Origin: Prevotella histicola JCM 15637 = DNF00424
GTDB taxonomy: Bacteria > Bacteroidota > Bacteroidia > Bacteroidales > Bacteroidaceae
Reading direction: 5' to 3'
Assembly (NCBI RefSeq): GCF_000613925.1
Contig: NZ_BAJX01000010.1
Location: 1 to 64,000 of the forward strand
DNA: 64,000 bases
Position numbers and translations under genes: made by a program. This document shows, in pieces, positions 1 through 9,649 of the stretch. A model generated the notes under the pieces. That model worked only from the letters and a program-made list of their open reading frames with translations, was not told where the DNA came from and did no database searches. Each line of letters opens with the position of its first letter. Within the stretch, counting starts at the first letter, position 1.

Positions 1-68
1 GTAGTATCAGGAACAGAGGTGATGTCTTAACTCCTTTCACTCCCTTTCACTCCTTAACTCCTCAAAAC

Positions 69-521
69 CTACCTTCTCTCTTGGAAGAATCGCTGCATCA
101 AGGCACGACATTCTTCTTCCATCACACCGTAAGTAACATTAGCTTTTGGGTGGAAAGCTTTGGGTGCATACTCGTGGTAACCCCGTTTTTCATCAGGACA
201 ACCGTAGACAATGCGCCGAAGTTGTGCCCAGCCGATAGCACCAGCACACATGATGCAAGGCTCAACTGTCACATATAGCGTGCAATCTTGCAGATATTTC
301 CCTCCCAACTCATTGGCAGCCATGGTTATTGCTTGCATTTCTGCATGTGCAGTAACGTCATTGAGCGTCTCTGTCAGGTTATGGGCACGAGCGATGATAC
401 GGTCTTTGCATACAACGACTGCGCCCACTGGGATTTCACCTTCTTTATAGGCAGCTTCGGCTTCCACCAATGCACGCTGCATATAGTATAGGTCTTTCTT
501 GCTTTGTTCTTCTGTACTCAT
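69..521 (-). CDS. tadA: tRNA-specific adenosine deaminase
   Basis: Zinc-dependent deaminase that converts adenosine 34 of a tRNA anticodon to inosine in the cytoplasm. The 150-residue product shows the family's zinc and catalytic motifs: HAE at 59-61 (zinc His and proton-shuttling Glu) and PCIMC at 88-92 (two zinc Cys), with a usual total length. The start at 521 lies only about 5 bases after a TAnnTTTG -7 box (526-533 on the minus strand), so the mRNA may be almost leaderless. Met14 is an alternative start that would leave a normal leader. A guanine or cytosine deaminase is possible, but the PCIMCAGAI block fits TadA best. Confidence 0.93.
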   Translation of the reverse strand: MSTEEQSKKDLYYMQRALVEAEAAYKEGEIPVGAVVVCKDRIIARAHNLTETLNDVTAHAEMQAITMAANELGGKYLQDCTLYVTVEPCIMCAGAIGWAQLRRIVYGCPDEKRGYHEYAPKAFHPKANVTYGVMEEECRALMQRFFQERR

Positions 522-525
522 GCTG

Positions 526-557
526 CAAAAATACGAGTTTTATTTTGATTTTACGAA
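526..557 (-). promoter_or_regulatory. Promoter of tadA
   Basis: Minus-strand TATTTTTG (526-533) matches the Bacteroidetes -7 box TAnnTTTG. A weaker TTTCG lies about 20 bases upstream in place of TTTG. The transcription start would fall at or very near the annotated ATG. Confidence 0.45.
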
Positions 558-574
558 AGATTATCCTAACTTTG
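544..574 (+). promoter_or_regulatory. Promoter of yraN-birA
   Basis: TTTG at 544-547, 19 bases, then TAACTTTG at 567-574. This matches the Bacteroidetes sigma consensus TTTG-N19-21-TAnnTTTG and sits 28 bases before the yraN ATG. Confidence 0.7.
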
Positions 575-602
575 CGCTGTAATAAAAATGTAAGAAAGGT
601 GC

Positions 603-968
603 ATGGCTTTGCATAATGATATAGGGCGGTGGGGAGAAGACGTTGCTGTAAGTTATCTTCAGCAGCAAGGCTATGTCATTTTGCATCGAGATTGGAGCTA
701 TAGGCATCGTGATTTAGATATTGTAGCCATAGATAAAGGCACACTTGTTATCATCGAAGTGAAGACACGTCGTGATGAACGTTATGCCAATGCCGATGAG
801 GCTGTGACCCCACAGAAGGTCCGTTCGTTGTCCATCGCTGCCAATGCGTATGTCAAACAGTATGGTATCAGCCTTGATATTCGCTTTGATATCATCACAA
901 TAGTAGGTCAACCCACGGACATTCATGAGGTAAGACAGGTTAAAGATGCCTTTCTTCCTTTCATATAA
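603..968 (+). CDS. YraN / UPF0102 family endonuclease-like protein
   Basis: Small protein of 121 residues from the UPF0102 (YraN) family, which has a restriction-endonuclease-like fold and no settled function. The family signature is visible: an N-terminal GRWGEDVAVSYL helix (about 8-19), RDLDIVAID (about 36-44) and EVKTRR (52-57), which supply the Asp and Glu-x-Lys of a PD-(D/E)XK-type site. Length is normal. It is followed 14 bases later by birA on the same strand and has its own consensus promoter, so the two are probably cotranscribed. A DNA repair or recombination role is a family-level guess only. Confidence 0.88.
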   Translation: MALHNDIGRWGEDVAVSYLQQQGYVILHRDWSYRHRDLDIVAIDKGTLVIIEVKTRRDERYANADEAVTPQKVRSLSIAANAYVKQYGISLDIRFDIITIVGQPTDIHEVRQVKDAFLPFI

Positions 969-982
969 AAGTACGAGGATAA

Positions 983-1774
983 ATGAAGATAATAGACGCA
1001 ATGTTAGGCTTTCTGAAGCCATCTGCTGAGAAAAAGCCTGATGTGAAGGTTATTCATCTTGACTCTGTAGATAGTACAAACAGCTATCTGCGGACTTACG
1101 TACCTACAGAGAATGAACCAATGACGGTTGTTGTGGCTGATTATCAGTCGGCAGGACGCGGTCAAGGTACTAACACTTGGGAGAGTGAAGAGGGTAAGAA
1201 TCTCCTCTTTTCAGTCCTTGTTCATCCTGTGATGATACCCGTTCGGAGTCAGTTCTTACTCTCTGAAGCTGGTGCCTTGGCTTTAAGAGACGCTTTACCA
1301 GATGAGATAAAGGATGAAATTCGACTGAAATGGCCGAATGATATCTATTGGAAAGACAAGAAACTCAGTGGAACTCTGATAGAAACAAAGCTGGGTGGTG
1401 GTCATATAAAGGATTGTATCTTTGGCGTTGGACTGAATGTTAATCAGTCAATGTTCCATAGTGATGCACTTAATCCAGTCTCTCTTTGCCAGATTTTAGG
1501 GCATGAAGTGGAAAAAGAAGAGCTCTTGAATAAAATAATAAAGAAGTTTTCGGAGTTCTATCATTTGTTAGAGATGGGTGGATACAATGATATTAGTGCG
1601 ATGTATCACGATGTCTTGTATCGCCGAGGAGGCTTTCATAAGTTCCGGGATGCCGATGGCGAGTTTGAAGGAGCAATCGTTGAAGTAGAAGATGATGGGC
1701 ATCTTATCCTTCGTGACCGCAGTGGTATGATTCGTGAATATCAGTTTAAAGAAGTAGAATTTATTATTAATTGA
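983..1774 (+). CDS. birA: Biotin--[acetyl-CoA-carboxylase] ligase
   Basis: Attaches biotin to the carrier domain of biotin-dependent carboxylases through biotinyl-AMP. The 263-residue protein shows the adenylate and biotin loop GRGQGTNTW (about 58-66), then LKWPNDIYW and KLSGTLIE (about 113-131), followed by a small C-terminal beta domain. There is no room for an N-terminal winged helix, so this is the short, non-regulatory BirA type. The start at 983 follows yraN by 14 bases, and both probably share one promoter. Confidence 0.93.
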   Translation: MKIIDAMLGFLKPSAEKKPDVKVIHLDSVDSTNSYLRTYVPTENEPMTVVVADYQSAGRGQGTNTWESEEGKNLLFSVLVHPVMIPVRSQFLLSEAGALALRDALPDEIKDEIRLKWPNDIYWKDKKLSGTLIETKLGGGHIKDCIFGVGLNVNQSMFHSDALNPVSLCQILGHEVEKEELLNKIIKKFSEFYHLLEMGGYNDISAMYHDVLYRRGGFHKFRDADGEFEGAIVEVEDDGHLILRDRSGMIREYQFKEVEFIIN

Positions 1775-1945
1775 GCGAGTAGGAGATTGAGTGAGGATTG
1801 AAAGAGAATGCCATGAAAGCTATTTGGATTGGCTGATGAGCGCATGAAACGAAAATTATTATTTAGTCAAAGTGTGTATCGTATATGGTATAAACTCCTC
1901 TAATACCTTAAATATCTTAACTCCCTAGATAAAAAACAGTAAGTT

Positions 1946-2655
1946 ATGGCAAGATTTAAAAGAATCTTATTAAAGCTCTCTGGTGAGAGTCTAATGGGCA
2001 AACAAGGCTTTGGTATTGATCCAGAACGTCTTGATGACTATGCCAAACAGATAAAAGAAGTACATGATATGGGTGTACAGATCGGTATTGTCATAGGTGG
2101 TGGCAATATATTCCGTGGTCTTAGCGGTAGTCAGAAAGGCTTTGACCGTGTGAAAGGAGACCAGATGGGGATGTGCGCAACCGTCATAAACTCCCTTGCA
2201 CTTAGTTCTGCGTTGGAAGCTATAGGTGCAAAAGCCAAGGTGTTGACCGCTATTCGTATGGAACCTATTGGTGAATACTATAGCAAATGGAAAGCTATTG
2301 AGGCTATGGAAGCCGGAAGTATCTGTATCTTCTCTGCTGGAACAGGTTGTCCTTACTTCACAACTGACACGGGTTCAAGCCTTCGTGGTATTGAAATAGA
2401 GGCTGACGTAATGCTGAAAGGGACACGTGTTGATGGCATTTATACCGCCGATCCAGAGAAAGATCCTACTGCAACGAAGTCTCAGACATTACTTATGATG
2501 AAATATATAACAAGGGTTTGAAGGTGATGGACCTCACTGCAACAACCATGTGTAAGGAAAATAACCTGCCTATCTACGTCTTTAATATGGATGTTGTTGG
2601 CAATTTGAAGAAAGTAATGGATGGTGAAAACATTGGAACCTTAGTACATAATTAA
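1946..2655 (+). CDS. pyrH: UMP kinase (frameshifted in this sequence)
   Basis: Phosphorylates UMP to UDP, the committed step towards UTP and CTP; normally essential. Residues 8-17 (LKLSGESLMG) and the GGGNIFRG loop identify the family. As read, the frame stops at 2521 after 191 codons. The conserved C-terminus (YDEIYNKGLKVMDL through GENIGTLVHN) continues in another frame to 2655. Restoring one G near 2485 gives 236 residues, the family length. Because the enzyme is essential and other genes here show the same kind of lesion, a sequencing error is more likely than a true mutation. dsbD begins 18 bases downstream. Confidence 0.9.
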
Positions 2656-2673
2656 TAAAATAATACAAGTCAA

Positions 2674-4767
2674 ATGAAAAAAAGACAATTATTAACTCTC
2701 ATTTTTTCCCTGTTGGTGAGTATAGTCGCTATGGGACAACAGAACCCTGTACATGTTTCTGTACAGCAGAAGCGTGTGTCTCCAACAGAGGTTGATATCA
2801 TTTTTGCAGCTAAGATCGCATCAGGGTGGCACGTATATTCCACTGGTCTGCCAGCTGGAGGTCCTAATTCCACTGTTCTGCGTTTGGATAATGCGGAAGG
2901 TGTAAGCCCTGTTGGCAAGCTTACTGCCCATGGAAAAGAGCTGAATGTATTTGATAAAGCTTTTGATATGAAGCTCCGTTATTTTGAAAATAGCGTCAGC
3001 TTCGTTCAACGTTATAAGATAACTGCTAAGACATACAGCATAAAAGGTTATTTGGAATACAGTACCTGTAATGAAGAAATGTGTATGCCTCCAATGCAGG
3101 TGGAGTTCAACTTCAAAGGGAATGGCCCTGCTTCTGCTCCTGCAGCAGCACCTTCAGACGTAGAAAAAAAAACGACTGACGCAGCTGTAGCTACCCCAAC
3201 AGAAGCTGAAGGAACAGCTGCTTTGTCAGCAATGACGGCAGATACTACTAAAAATGTGACTGCTTCAACAGCTGATTCTGCAGCGAGTGTAGCACCAGCT
3301 GCTACCTCTGGGACAAATGATTCAGACCTTTGGCAACCTGTAATCAAGGAGTTGAAGGCCTTTAATACCGCTCAAAACACTGACAATGCCTCACTATGGT
3401 ACATCTTCTTTATGGGTATTGTCGGTGGTTTGGTTGCTCTTTTGACACCATGTGTATGGCCTATTATCCCGATGACTGTAAGCTTTTTCCTCAAAAGAGC
3501 TAAGGATGACCGTAAGAAAGGTATCCGTGATGCAGTGACATACGGACTCTCTATCATTGTCATTTACATGGGTTTGGCAACGATTGTGACAGCTGCTTTC
3601 GGCCCACAGAAGCTGAATGAGCTTGCAACAAATGCACCTTTCAATATCTTCTTCTTCCTTTTGTTGGCTGTATTTGCCTTCAGTTTCTTCGGATGGTTCG
3701 AACTTCGACTACCTTCTTCATGGGGAAATGCTGTTGATAACAAGGCTGCTGCAACGACAGGACTGTTCTCAATCTTCCTGATGGCATTCACTTTGTCACT
3801 CGTAAGTTTCTCTTGTACAGCACCAGTAGTAGGACTTCTTCTCGTACAGGCAGCCACAAGTGGCGATTGGGTAGCACCTGCTGTGGGAATGTTTGGCTTT
3901 GCTTTGGCTCTTGCCTTGCCTTTCACACTCTTTGCTCTCTTCCCATCTTGGTTGAAGCAGGCACCAAAATCAGGTTCATGGATGAATATGGTCAAGGTTG
4001 TTCTTGGCTTTGTTGAACTTGCATTCTCGCTGAAGTTCCTTTCAGTTGCCGACCTTGCATATGGCTGGCATATACTTGATCGTGAGACATTCCTTTCTAT
4101 TTGGATAGCACTCTTTGCACTTCTCGGTTTGTATCTCATTGGTAAACTCAAGTTCCCACATGACGATCCCGATCAAAAAGCAATGCCAGTTCCTGCAATT
4201 ATGTTAGGACTTTGTTCGTTGGCTTTCTCTGTTTATATGCTTCCTGGGCTTTGGGGTGCACCTTGTAAGGCTGTCAGTGCTTTTGCTCCTCCTATCAATA
4301 CGCAGGATTTTAACCTTGCTCCACAGACTGTTCATGCACAGTATACTGACTATGAAGAGGGTATGCGTGCTGCTGCAGCAGCTGGTAAGCCTGTGCTTTT
4401 GGACTTTACTGGTTTCGGATGTGTCAACTGTCGTAAGATGGAGGCAGCCGTTTGGACTGATTCACGTGTAGCTGAGAAGCTAATGAAGGACTATGTTCTC
4501 ATTTCACTTTATGTGGATGACAAGACTCCATTGAAGCAACCTGTTGAGGTGAAGCGTCCTGATGGCACCATGCGTACGCTCCGTACGGTGGGTGACAAGT
4601 GGAGTTATTTAGAGGAAACAAAGTTCGGTTACCTTGCACAACCATTCTATGTACCACTTGATAATCAAGGAAAACCGTTGAACGGGAGCTTCAGTTACAA
4701 AGAGGATATACCCGGTTATCTTGATTTCCTCAACAAAGGACTCGAGAATTATCAGGCAAAACGATAA
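2674..4767 (+). CDS. dsbD: Protein-disulfide reductase DsbD-type
   Basis: Membrane electron carrier that passes reducing power from cytoplasmic thioredoxin to periplasmic thiol proteins. Order of parts: signal peptide (1-21), N-terminal DsbD-alpha-like domain with Cys132 and Cys137, a low-complexity Ala/Thr/Ser linker (about 150-210), a membrane domain with the paired cysteines Cys260 (TPCVWP) and Cys381 (SCTAP), and a C-terminal thioredoxin domain with CVNC at 583-586. The 697 residues exceed the roughly 570 of E. coli DsbD because of the linker. The gene follows pyrH closely and ends at a strong terminator. Confidence 0.9.
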   Translation: MKKRQLLTLIFSLLVSIVAMGQQNPVHVSVQQKRVSPTEVDIIFAAKIASGWHVYSTGLPAGGPNSTVLRLDNAEGVSPVGKLTAHGKELNVFDKAFDMKLRYFENSVSFVQRYKITAKTYSIKGYLEYSTCNEEMCMPPMQVEFNFKGNGPASAPAAAPSDVEKKTTDAAVATPTEAEGTAALSAMTADTTKNVTASTADSAASVAPAATSGTNDSDLWQPVIKELKAFNTAQNTDNASLWYIFFMGIVGGLVALLTPCVWPIIPMTVSFFLKRAKDDRKKGIRDAVTYGLSIIVIYMGLATIVTAAFGPQKLNELATNAPFNIFFFLLLAVFAFSFFGWFELRLPSSWGNAVDNKAAATTGLFSIFLMAFTLSLVSFSCTAPVVGLLLVQAATSGDWVAPAVGMFGFALALALPFTLFALFPSWLKQAPKSGSWMNMVKVVLGFVELAFSLKFLSVADLAYGWHILDRETFLSIWIALFALLGLYLIGKLKFPHDDPDQKAMPVPAIMLGLCSLAFSVYMLPGLWGAPCKAVSAFAPPINTQDFNLAPQTVHAQYTDYEEGMRAAAAAGKPVLLDFTGFGCVNCRKMEAAVWTDSRVAEKLMKDYVLISLYVDDKTPLKQPVEVKRPDGTMRTLRTVGDKWSYLEETKFGYLAQPFYVPLDNQGKPLNGSFSYKEDIPGYLDFLNKGLENYQAKR

Positions 4768-4844
4768 TATTCGTTGGACTTCTACTGCACTGTGTTCGGC
4801 ATAATGATGGTTGAAGGCAGATAACGAGAGGTCTCATTGAAAGT

Positions 4845-4884
4845 AAAATGGCACAAAGGCAATCGCCCTCTGTGCCATTTTTTT
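4845..4884 (+). terminator. Rho-independent terminator after dsbD
   Basis: Arms AAATGGCACA and TGTGCCATTT enclose a short GC-rich loop and run straight into seven Ts. Confidence 0.85.
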
Positions 4885-4959
4885 ATGTCTAACACTTTAG
4901 TGTTGTTTGCGATTTAAATCCCACTGATACTGTTTCGTTGGACGAATGATAATGCTATT

Positions 4960-5199
4960 GATGTAAAATAACTTCATTATTGATTTTCGAAAGACGCCCT
5001 TTTGCGTTGTAAAAGATGCCCTTTTACCATGCAAAAGGTGCCCTTTTGATGTGCAAAAGATGCCCTTTTGAAACGCAAAAGGGCATCTTTTACAAACCTG
5101 TTTGTAACAGTTTGGTTATCTGTTTGTTACAAATCCGTTTTGGATAGGTTTTTGTCTATTCTCTCAATATTCGTAGTTCTCTTTCTGTAATATTATTTC
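4960..5199 (-). repeat. Five-core intergenic element, copy A
   Basis: Oriented on the minus strand. Cores of 15 bp start at 4989, 5011, 5033, 5055 and 5077, an exact 22-bp period. The lead-in box TTACAAA (minus-strand TTTGTAA) is at 5127-5133, 42 bp from the nearest core. A distal TTACA is at 5186-5190 and the trailer TTACA at 4962-4966. Cores 4 and 5 form a perfect 16-bp inverted repeat with a 5-base loop (5055-5091). The copy lies between two plus-strand genes (dsbD and a receptor). Confidence 0.85.
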
Positions 5200-5366
5200 T
5201 TAATTGTCTTTTAGCCTTCTGCGATTGTTCCTACATGAACTTATCAACTTATGAAAGTGTAAGGTTGAAGATTCCAAAGAGTGCATGTTAAGAATGGGGA
5301 AACATGGGTTTGAAATGCTTTGTGATTGATAAAAATGTAGAAAAATGAAGTTTTTTATTATAATTT

Positions 5367-5396
5367 ATTGACTTATTGTTTTTTTTTCTATCTTTG
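5367..5396 (+). promoter_or_regulatory. Promoter of the 5.5-kb receptor gene
   Basis: TATCTTTG at 5389-5396 is a clear -7 box. ATTG at 5367-5370, 18 bases upstream, stands in for TTTG. The leader to the ATG is about 70 bases. Confidence 0.55.
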
Positions 5397-5469
5397 CGAA
5401 GTGATATTATTATCATAATCATTAATCTGAGAGCTATGCCTGCATGCCCTTGAATACTAATTATTACTT

Positions 5470-7779
5470 ATGAGAAAACTAATACTTGTCTTCGGTCTGT
5501 TATGCATTGGGTTAACACTTTGTGCCCAATCAATCTCTGGTGTTGTTCTTGACAGCCAGGAAAAGCCATTGCCTTATGCCAATGTTGTTGTCCTATCGGC
5601 AAAGGATTCAGGCTTTGTCGTTGGTACGATAACCGATGAAAAAGGAAAATTCCGTGTGGATAAAGCCGCCGTGGGGGATATTCTGAAGGTCTCTTTCATT
5701 GGTTATGAACCTTATGTCACAACCCTTAACACCCTTGATGCGCTAACAATAGTACTGAAAGAAGATGCTCATCTAATGTCAGAAGTGGTTGTTAAAGGGA
5801 ATGTTCCTCAACATAAACTTACCATAGAGGGTGTACAGACGAATGTAGAAAACACACTCTTGAGCAAGTTAGGTACTTGTGAGGATGTCCTGACACATAT
5901 CCCTGGGTTGACAAAGCAGCGAAATGGTTATGAAGTCTTTGGCAGGGGCGCACCTATTATATATATAAACGGAAGGTTGATGCGTGATGGTGCAGAGTTG
6001 GAAAGACTGAAGTCGAGCGACATCAAGAGTGTTGAGGTAATAACAAACCCAGGTGCTAAGTATAATGCAGCAGTAAAGGCTGTTGTGAAAATACGTACAA
6101 AGAAGGTACAGGGAGACGGTTTCGGATTTGATGTTAGATCGTCCTACTACCAGTCGGAAAACGTTGATCTTTCAGACAGACTGAACTGGAATTACCGCCA
6201 TAAGCGCTTAGATGTGTTTGGTAGTCATGGTTATACGCTTGATAATGGTTATTATCCCAGTACGATAACAACAGTTGTTCGCACTGATACACTATGGAAT
6301 CAGAAGCTTGAACAAGATACACGAGAGAAGGCAATATACTTTAAGAATACGCTCGGAGCTGACTATCAGTTGAATGATAGTAACTCCATTGGTTTTAAAT
6401 ATACTGTCAATTTTCATCATGAGTCGCCTAAACCGAATAATATCAGTAGTGAGGTGACTGCTGACGGTGTGTTTTATGACCATCTTAACACGTTGTCTGT
6501 GCGCAAGGAAACTTATAAACCAGCCCACTTCCTGAATCTTTATTACGTAGGAAAGCTGGGGAAAATGGATGTTGATATGAATGTTGACTACCTCTATAAT
6601 AACTCACGTGACAACACATCGACACATGAACAAAGTCAGAGTAGAACCAGTCGTACCGTCACTTCTAACCATTTGGAACGCAACAGGCTCTTTGCTTCTA
6701 AGCTAACGCTTGGTTATCCGCTTCTCGGGGGTAATCTGTCGGCAGGTGCAGAGTACACCTATACGAACCGTAATGACGATTACATTAATCCTGAACATTA
6801 TGTCCCCACATCGTATGCACAGCTGAAAGAGTCGAACATCGCACCTTTCGTGGAATATACTCATATGCTTCCTATCTGCCAGCTGACCGTAGGATTACGG
6901 TGGGAAAACACCCGTTTTAACTACTATGAAGACGGGCAACACATTCCTTCTCAGAGCCGTTCGTTCAGTAATCTGTTCCCGAGTATCTCCGCAGCAACGC
7001 AAATAGGTAATGTGCAACTCCAACTTGCATATGCTGCAAAGACGCGTCGCCCGTCGTACAGTCAGCTGAGTAATAATGTCAGCTATGGTAATCGCTTCCT
7101 TCTTCAGTCGGGTAATCCACTTTTGAAGCATGAGTATATCCATACCATCTCTTTGGGTGGCGCATGGAAATTCATACAGTTTGGTGTTGCTTACAACGAT
7201 CGTCGTAATGCAATAGTGTTTTGGAGCAATCAGGATAGGAACAGTTCTTCCATCTCACGGTTGACCTTCAGGAACCTTCCTAGTATAAAAAATGTGATGG
7301 CAAAACTTGCTTTTAGCCCAAAGATAGGTATTTGGAATCCTGAAGTCAGTTTCCTTATGAAGAAGCAATGGCTTAATCTTCAGACAGATATCCAGACGTA
7401 TAAGCTGAACAAACCAATCCTTAAGTTTGTCTTCAATAATACGTTTGACTTTGGCAAAGGCTGGATCTTTGATATGGAGTCATATTTTGTGAGGAAAGGA
7501 GATGATGAAGTTGGATCCATGGTGAGCAATACTGGGGCAGTTGATGTGTCTCTTTCAAAGTCGTTCCTAAAGGATTGTCTCACGCTTCGGTTGGGTGGAA
7601 CAGACTTGTTCCATACTGTTAAAGAAGGTGGAACAGCATATACCGGAGTCATGGAGACAAGTCAATTGAGCACATATGACAGTCGTCAGCTTGTCTTTAC
7701 CGTTACATATAGGTTTAATTCAGCACGCAGTAAATACAAGGGAAAAGGTGCTGGTAATGCTGAAAAGCAGCGATTGTAA
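5470..7779 (+). CDS. Outer-membrane beta-barrel receptor with carboxypeptidase-regulatory-like domain
   Basis: TonB-dependent-receptor-type outer-membrane protein of 769 residues. Visible parts: a signal peptide ending near residue 19 (CAQ), a CarboxypepD_reg-like beta-sandwich (about 21-105, beginning SISGVVLD), a plug-like region (about 110-210, with VLTHIPGL and PIIYINGR), then a barrel rich in aromatic beta strands resembling the OMP_b-brl_3 family. No SusD partner follows, so it is not a standard SusCD pair. Substrate unknown. It is a single-gene unit with its own promoter and a bidirectional terminator behind it. Confidence 0.82.
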   Translation: MRKLILVFGLLCIGLTLCAQSISGVVLDSQEKPLPYANVVVLSAKDSGFVVGTITDEKGKFRVDKAAVGDILKVSFIGYEPYVTTLNTLDALTIVLKEDAHLMSEVVVKGNVPQHKLTIEGVQTNVENTLLSKLGTCEDVLTHIPGLTKQRNGYEVFGRGAPIIYINGRLMRDGAELERLKSSDIKSVEVITNPGAKYNAAVKAVVKIRTKKVQGDGFGFDVRSSYYQSENVDLSDRLNWNYRHKRLDVFGSHGYTLDNGYYPSTITTVVRTDTLWNQKLEQDTREKAIYFKNTLGADYQLNDSNSIGFKYTVNFHHESPKPNNISSEVTADGVFYDHLNTLSVRKETYKPAHFLNLYYVGKLGKMDVDMNVDYLYNNSRDNTSTHEQSQSRTSRTVTSNHLERNRLFASKLTLGYPLLGGNLSAGAEYTYTNRNDDYINPEHYVPTSYAQLKESNIAPFVEYTHMLPICQLTVGLRWENTRFNYYEDGQHIPSQSRSFSNLFPSISAATQIGNVQLQLAYAAKTRRPSYSQLSNNVSYGNRFLLQSGNPLLKHEYIHTISLGGAWKFIQFGVAYNDRRNAIVFWSNQDRNSSSISRLTFRNLPSIKNVMAKLAFSPKIGIWNPEVSFLMKKQWLNLQTDIQTYKLNKPILKFVFNNTFDFGKGWIFDMESYFVRKGDDEVGSMVSNTGAVDVSLSKSFLKDCLTLRLGGTDLFHTVKEGGTAYTGVMETSQLSTYDSRQLVFTVTYRFNSARSKYKGKGAGNAEKQRL

Positions 7780-7843
7780 GTGCAAAAGTATTACTTTCGA
7801 GCCGTGAAAGTATAAGTAAGAAACACGTTTTAATGCAACAAAA

Positions 7844-7873
7844 TAGCGCCTTCCACTATCGTGAAAGGCGCTA
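7844..7873. terminator. Bidirectional terminator between convergent genes
   Basis: A 13-bp stem, TAGCGCCTTCCAC with GTGAAAGGCGCTA (one mismatch), sits between the receptor (+) and DUF4834 (-) genes with A/T-rich sequence on both sides. Confidence 0.75.
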
Positions 7874-7899
7874 TACTTATTCTTTAAAATGATGTTTCG

Positions 7900-8178
7900 T
7901 TATTGTTGTTTCGGTTCAGGGTCATCTACTTCTGTGAAATCAACATATTCTCCTTCGCTATCAGGGATGACTTGTTTGTTTCTTTTCTCTATCGGACGAT
8001 TGTCTGTGACCGTATTTCCTTTCGTTTCAGTGCCCTCTTGTTGGTCATAAGGGTTGAATTGTCGGCGCGTACGCTTTATCTGCTTGTAAAAAGTATAGGT
8101 AATCCACAAGATCAAAGCAAGGAAAAAGATAAAGAAAAAGAGCGCAAACTTCAGAAGAAAAGTTATAAATGCTACCAT
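7900..8178 (-). CDS. DUF4834 family membrane protein
   Basis: A 92-residue protein with one hydrophobic segment (about 3-28) followed by a basic stretch (KQIKRTRRQF) and an acidic tail ending GEYVDFTEVDDPEP. The tail motif EGEYVDFxEV and the N-terminal anchor are typical of DUF4834, a Bacteroidetes family of unknown function. It lies 28 bases behind pssA on the same strand, completing the run psd-pssA-DUF4834. That linkage suggests a membrane or phospholipid-related role but does not prove one. Confidence 0.8.
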   Translation of the reverse strand: MVAFITFLLKFALFFFIFFLALILWITYTFYKQIKRTRRQFNPYDQQEGTETKGNTVTDNRPIEKRNKQVIPDSEGEYVDFTEVDDPEPKQQ

Positions 8179-8206
8179 GACTTTAAGTGTTTTAGTTTCT
8201 TATTCT

Positions 8207-8911
8207 TTAGCCCTTAGCTGTTGAAGGCTTGACAATGATAGAAAGAATCACATACCATGCAATGATAATAGCAAAGGAAGTGATGCCAAAGACAAGGAGA
8301 AGAGGAATGCAAGTGAGTAGGAAAATATACTTAACCTCGTTGCCTTTCCAACCCCATTGTTTGAACTTCAAGGCAAACATCGGGATCTCTGACACCAGTA
8401 ACCATGAACTGATAGCAATCCCAATGAGTACTATATAAAGCATCCAGTCATGGTTTTCCATCTTATTACCAACCCCAACGAGGAGTGAACCCCAGAAAAG
8501 TGCGTTGGCAGGAGTTGGTAGTCCGATGAAACCCAATGCTTGTCGCTCGTCAAGATTGAACTTTGCAAGGCGTAAAGCAGAGAAAGCTGCCATGATATAA
8601 GCCACAAAAGGCAAGTAATCACGTAGTGGTTCAAGCATTGTTGGGTATGCCATGACCTGCAATTGACTGAAGATTATTGTTGAAGGAGCCACACCGAAGG
8701 TGACATCATCAGCCAATGAATCAAGCTCTTTGCCTATTGGTGAACTGACATGGAGCAACCTTGCCGTCATACCATCAAAGAAATCGAATACCGCACCGAT
8801 GATAATCCATAGCAAAGCCATCTCTATGTTTCCGCCAAAAGCAAATGCAGTGGCAATACAACCAGAGATGAGGTTGCAACAAGTAATGCTGTTTGGGATA
8901 TGTTTCTTCAT
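8207..8911 (-). CDS. pssA: CDP-diacylglycerol--serine O-phosphatidyltransferase
   Basis: Makes phosphatidylserine from CDP-diacylglycerol and serine; the next enzyme, Psd, is encoded just upstream. The CDP-alcohol phosphotransferase signature is complete: Asp43, Asp46-Gly47, Ala50-Arg51, Gly60, Asp64 and Asp68 within DFFDGMTARLL and GKELDSLADD. Several membrane helices follow. The 234-residue length fits the Gram-positive/Bacteroidetes type II PssA rather than the soluble E. coli enzyme. The start lies 9 bases after the restored psd stop. Confidence 0.92.
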   Translation of the reverse strand: MKKHIPNSITCCNLISGCIATAFAFGGNIEMALLWIIIGAVFDFFDGMTARLLHVSSPIGKELDSLADDVTFGVAPSTIIFSQLQVMAYPTMLEPLRDYLPFVAYIMAAFSALRLAKFNLDERQALGFIGLPTPANALFWGSLLVGVGNKMENHDWMLYIVLIGIAISSWLLVSEIPMFALKFKQWGWKGNEVKYIFLLTCIPLLLVFGITSFAIIIAWYVILSIIVKPSTAKG

Positions 8912-8920
8912 TACTTTTGC

Positions 8921-9621
8921 TTATTTTTGAGGCTTAAGCTTGGCAATAACTGTCTGGTCACCTGTCGTGGCTTGCCCCATTTTGACACATACTTCAGAGC
9001 CAACAGGGAGGAAAATGTCCACACGACTGCCTAATTTAATGAACCTAAGTGCTCATCAATGTAGCAATCTTCACCTTCTTTGGCGTAAGTAACAATGCGA
9101 CGGGCCATGGCTCCTGCAATCTGTCGGCATAAAACGTCTGTGCCATCAGGTGTTGTGATGATCGTATCAGCATGTTCGTTCTCTTCACTTGCCTTAGGTA
9201 GCCATGCTTTATGGAAGTTTCCGTCGAAGTGTTTGACTGACTTTACAACACCATCAACAGGAAACCAGTTTGCATGGACATTCCATAGACTCATGAAAAT
9301 GGATATCATTAAACGACGATCGTGAAAGTATTCATGCTCATCAACTTCCTCTATAACAACAATATGCCCATCTGCAGGTGCTACAACAATACCTTCTGTA
9401 TCCTCACTTCCGAAATAACGGATAGGACAACGGTAGAAATTAAGAACTATACCGTAGATGGTACCGAAGACAACTGCAAATATCCAAAATGGTATCTTTG
9501 ATGGAACTGCAAACCAAAGAATCAGTGCAATGAGAGCTAAACAGATGGCTCCATAGAGCAAAGTGTTGGTCCCTTCACGATGAATTCTTATCTTTTTGAG
9601 TTTCTTTTTTATTTTCCCCAT
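8921..9621 (-). CDS. psd: Phosphatidylserine decarboxylase (frameshifted in this sequence)
   Basis: Converts phosphatidylserine to phosphatidylethanolamine using a self-made pyruvoyl group. Two N-terminal membrane helices and the [13 protein letters not shown] block mark the short Psd type. As read, the frame stops at 9031 just after DEHLG. Restoring one T near 9043 (minus strand) continues into [13 protein letters not shown] and [17 protein letters not shown], giving about 233 residues. The Gly-Ser pair in LGSR is the expected cleavage and pyruvoyl site and lies downstream of the break, so the short product would be inactive. Start 9621 is preferred over 9678 because a perfect promoter lies between them. 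Confidence 0.88.
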
Positions 9622-9649
9622 GGTCGATAAACGACGAATTTGTTTGTTG

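Noticed and set aside
5055..5091. 16-bp perfect hairpin as a stand-alone terminator before the receptor gene
   Set aside because: It consists of cores 4 and 5 of repeat copy A and is not followed by a T run; dsbD already ends at 4845-4884.
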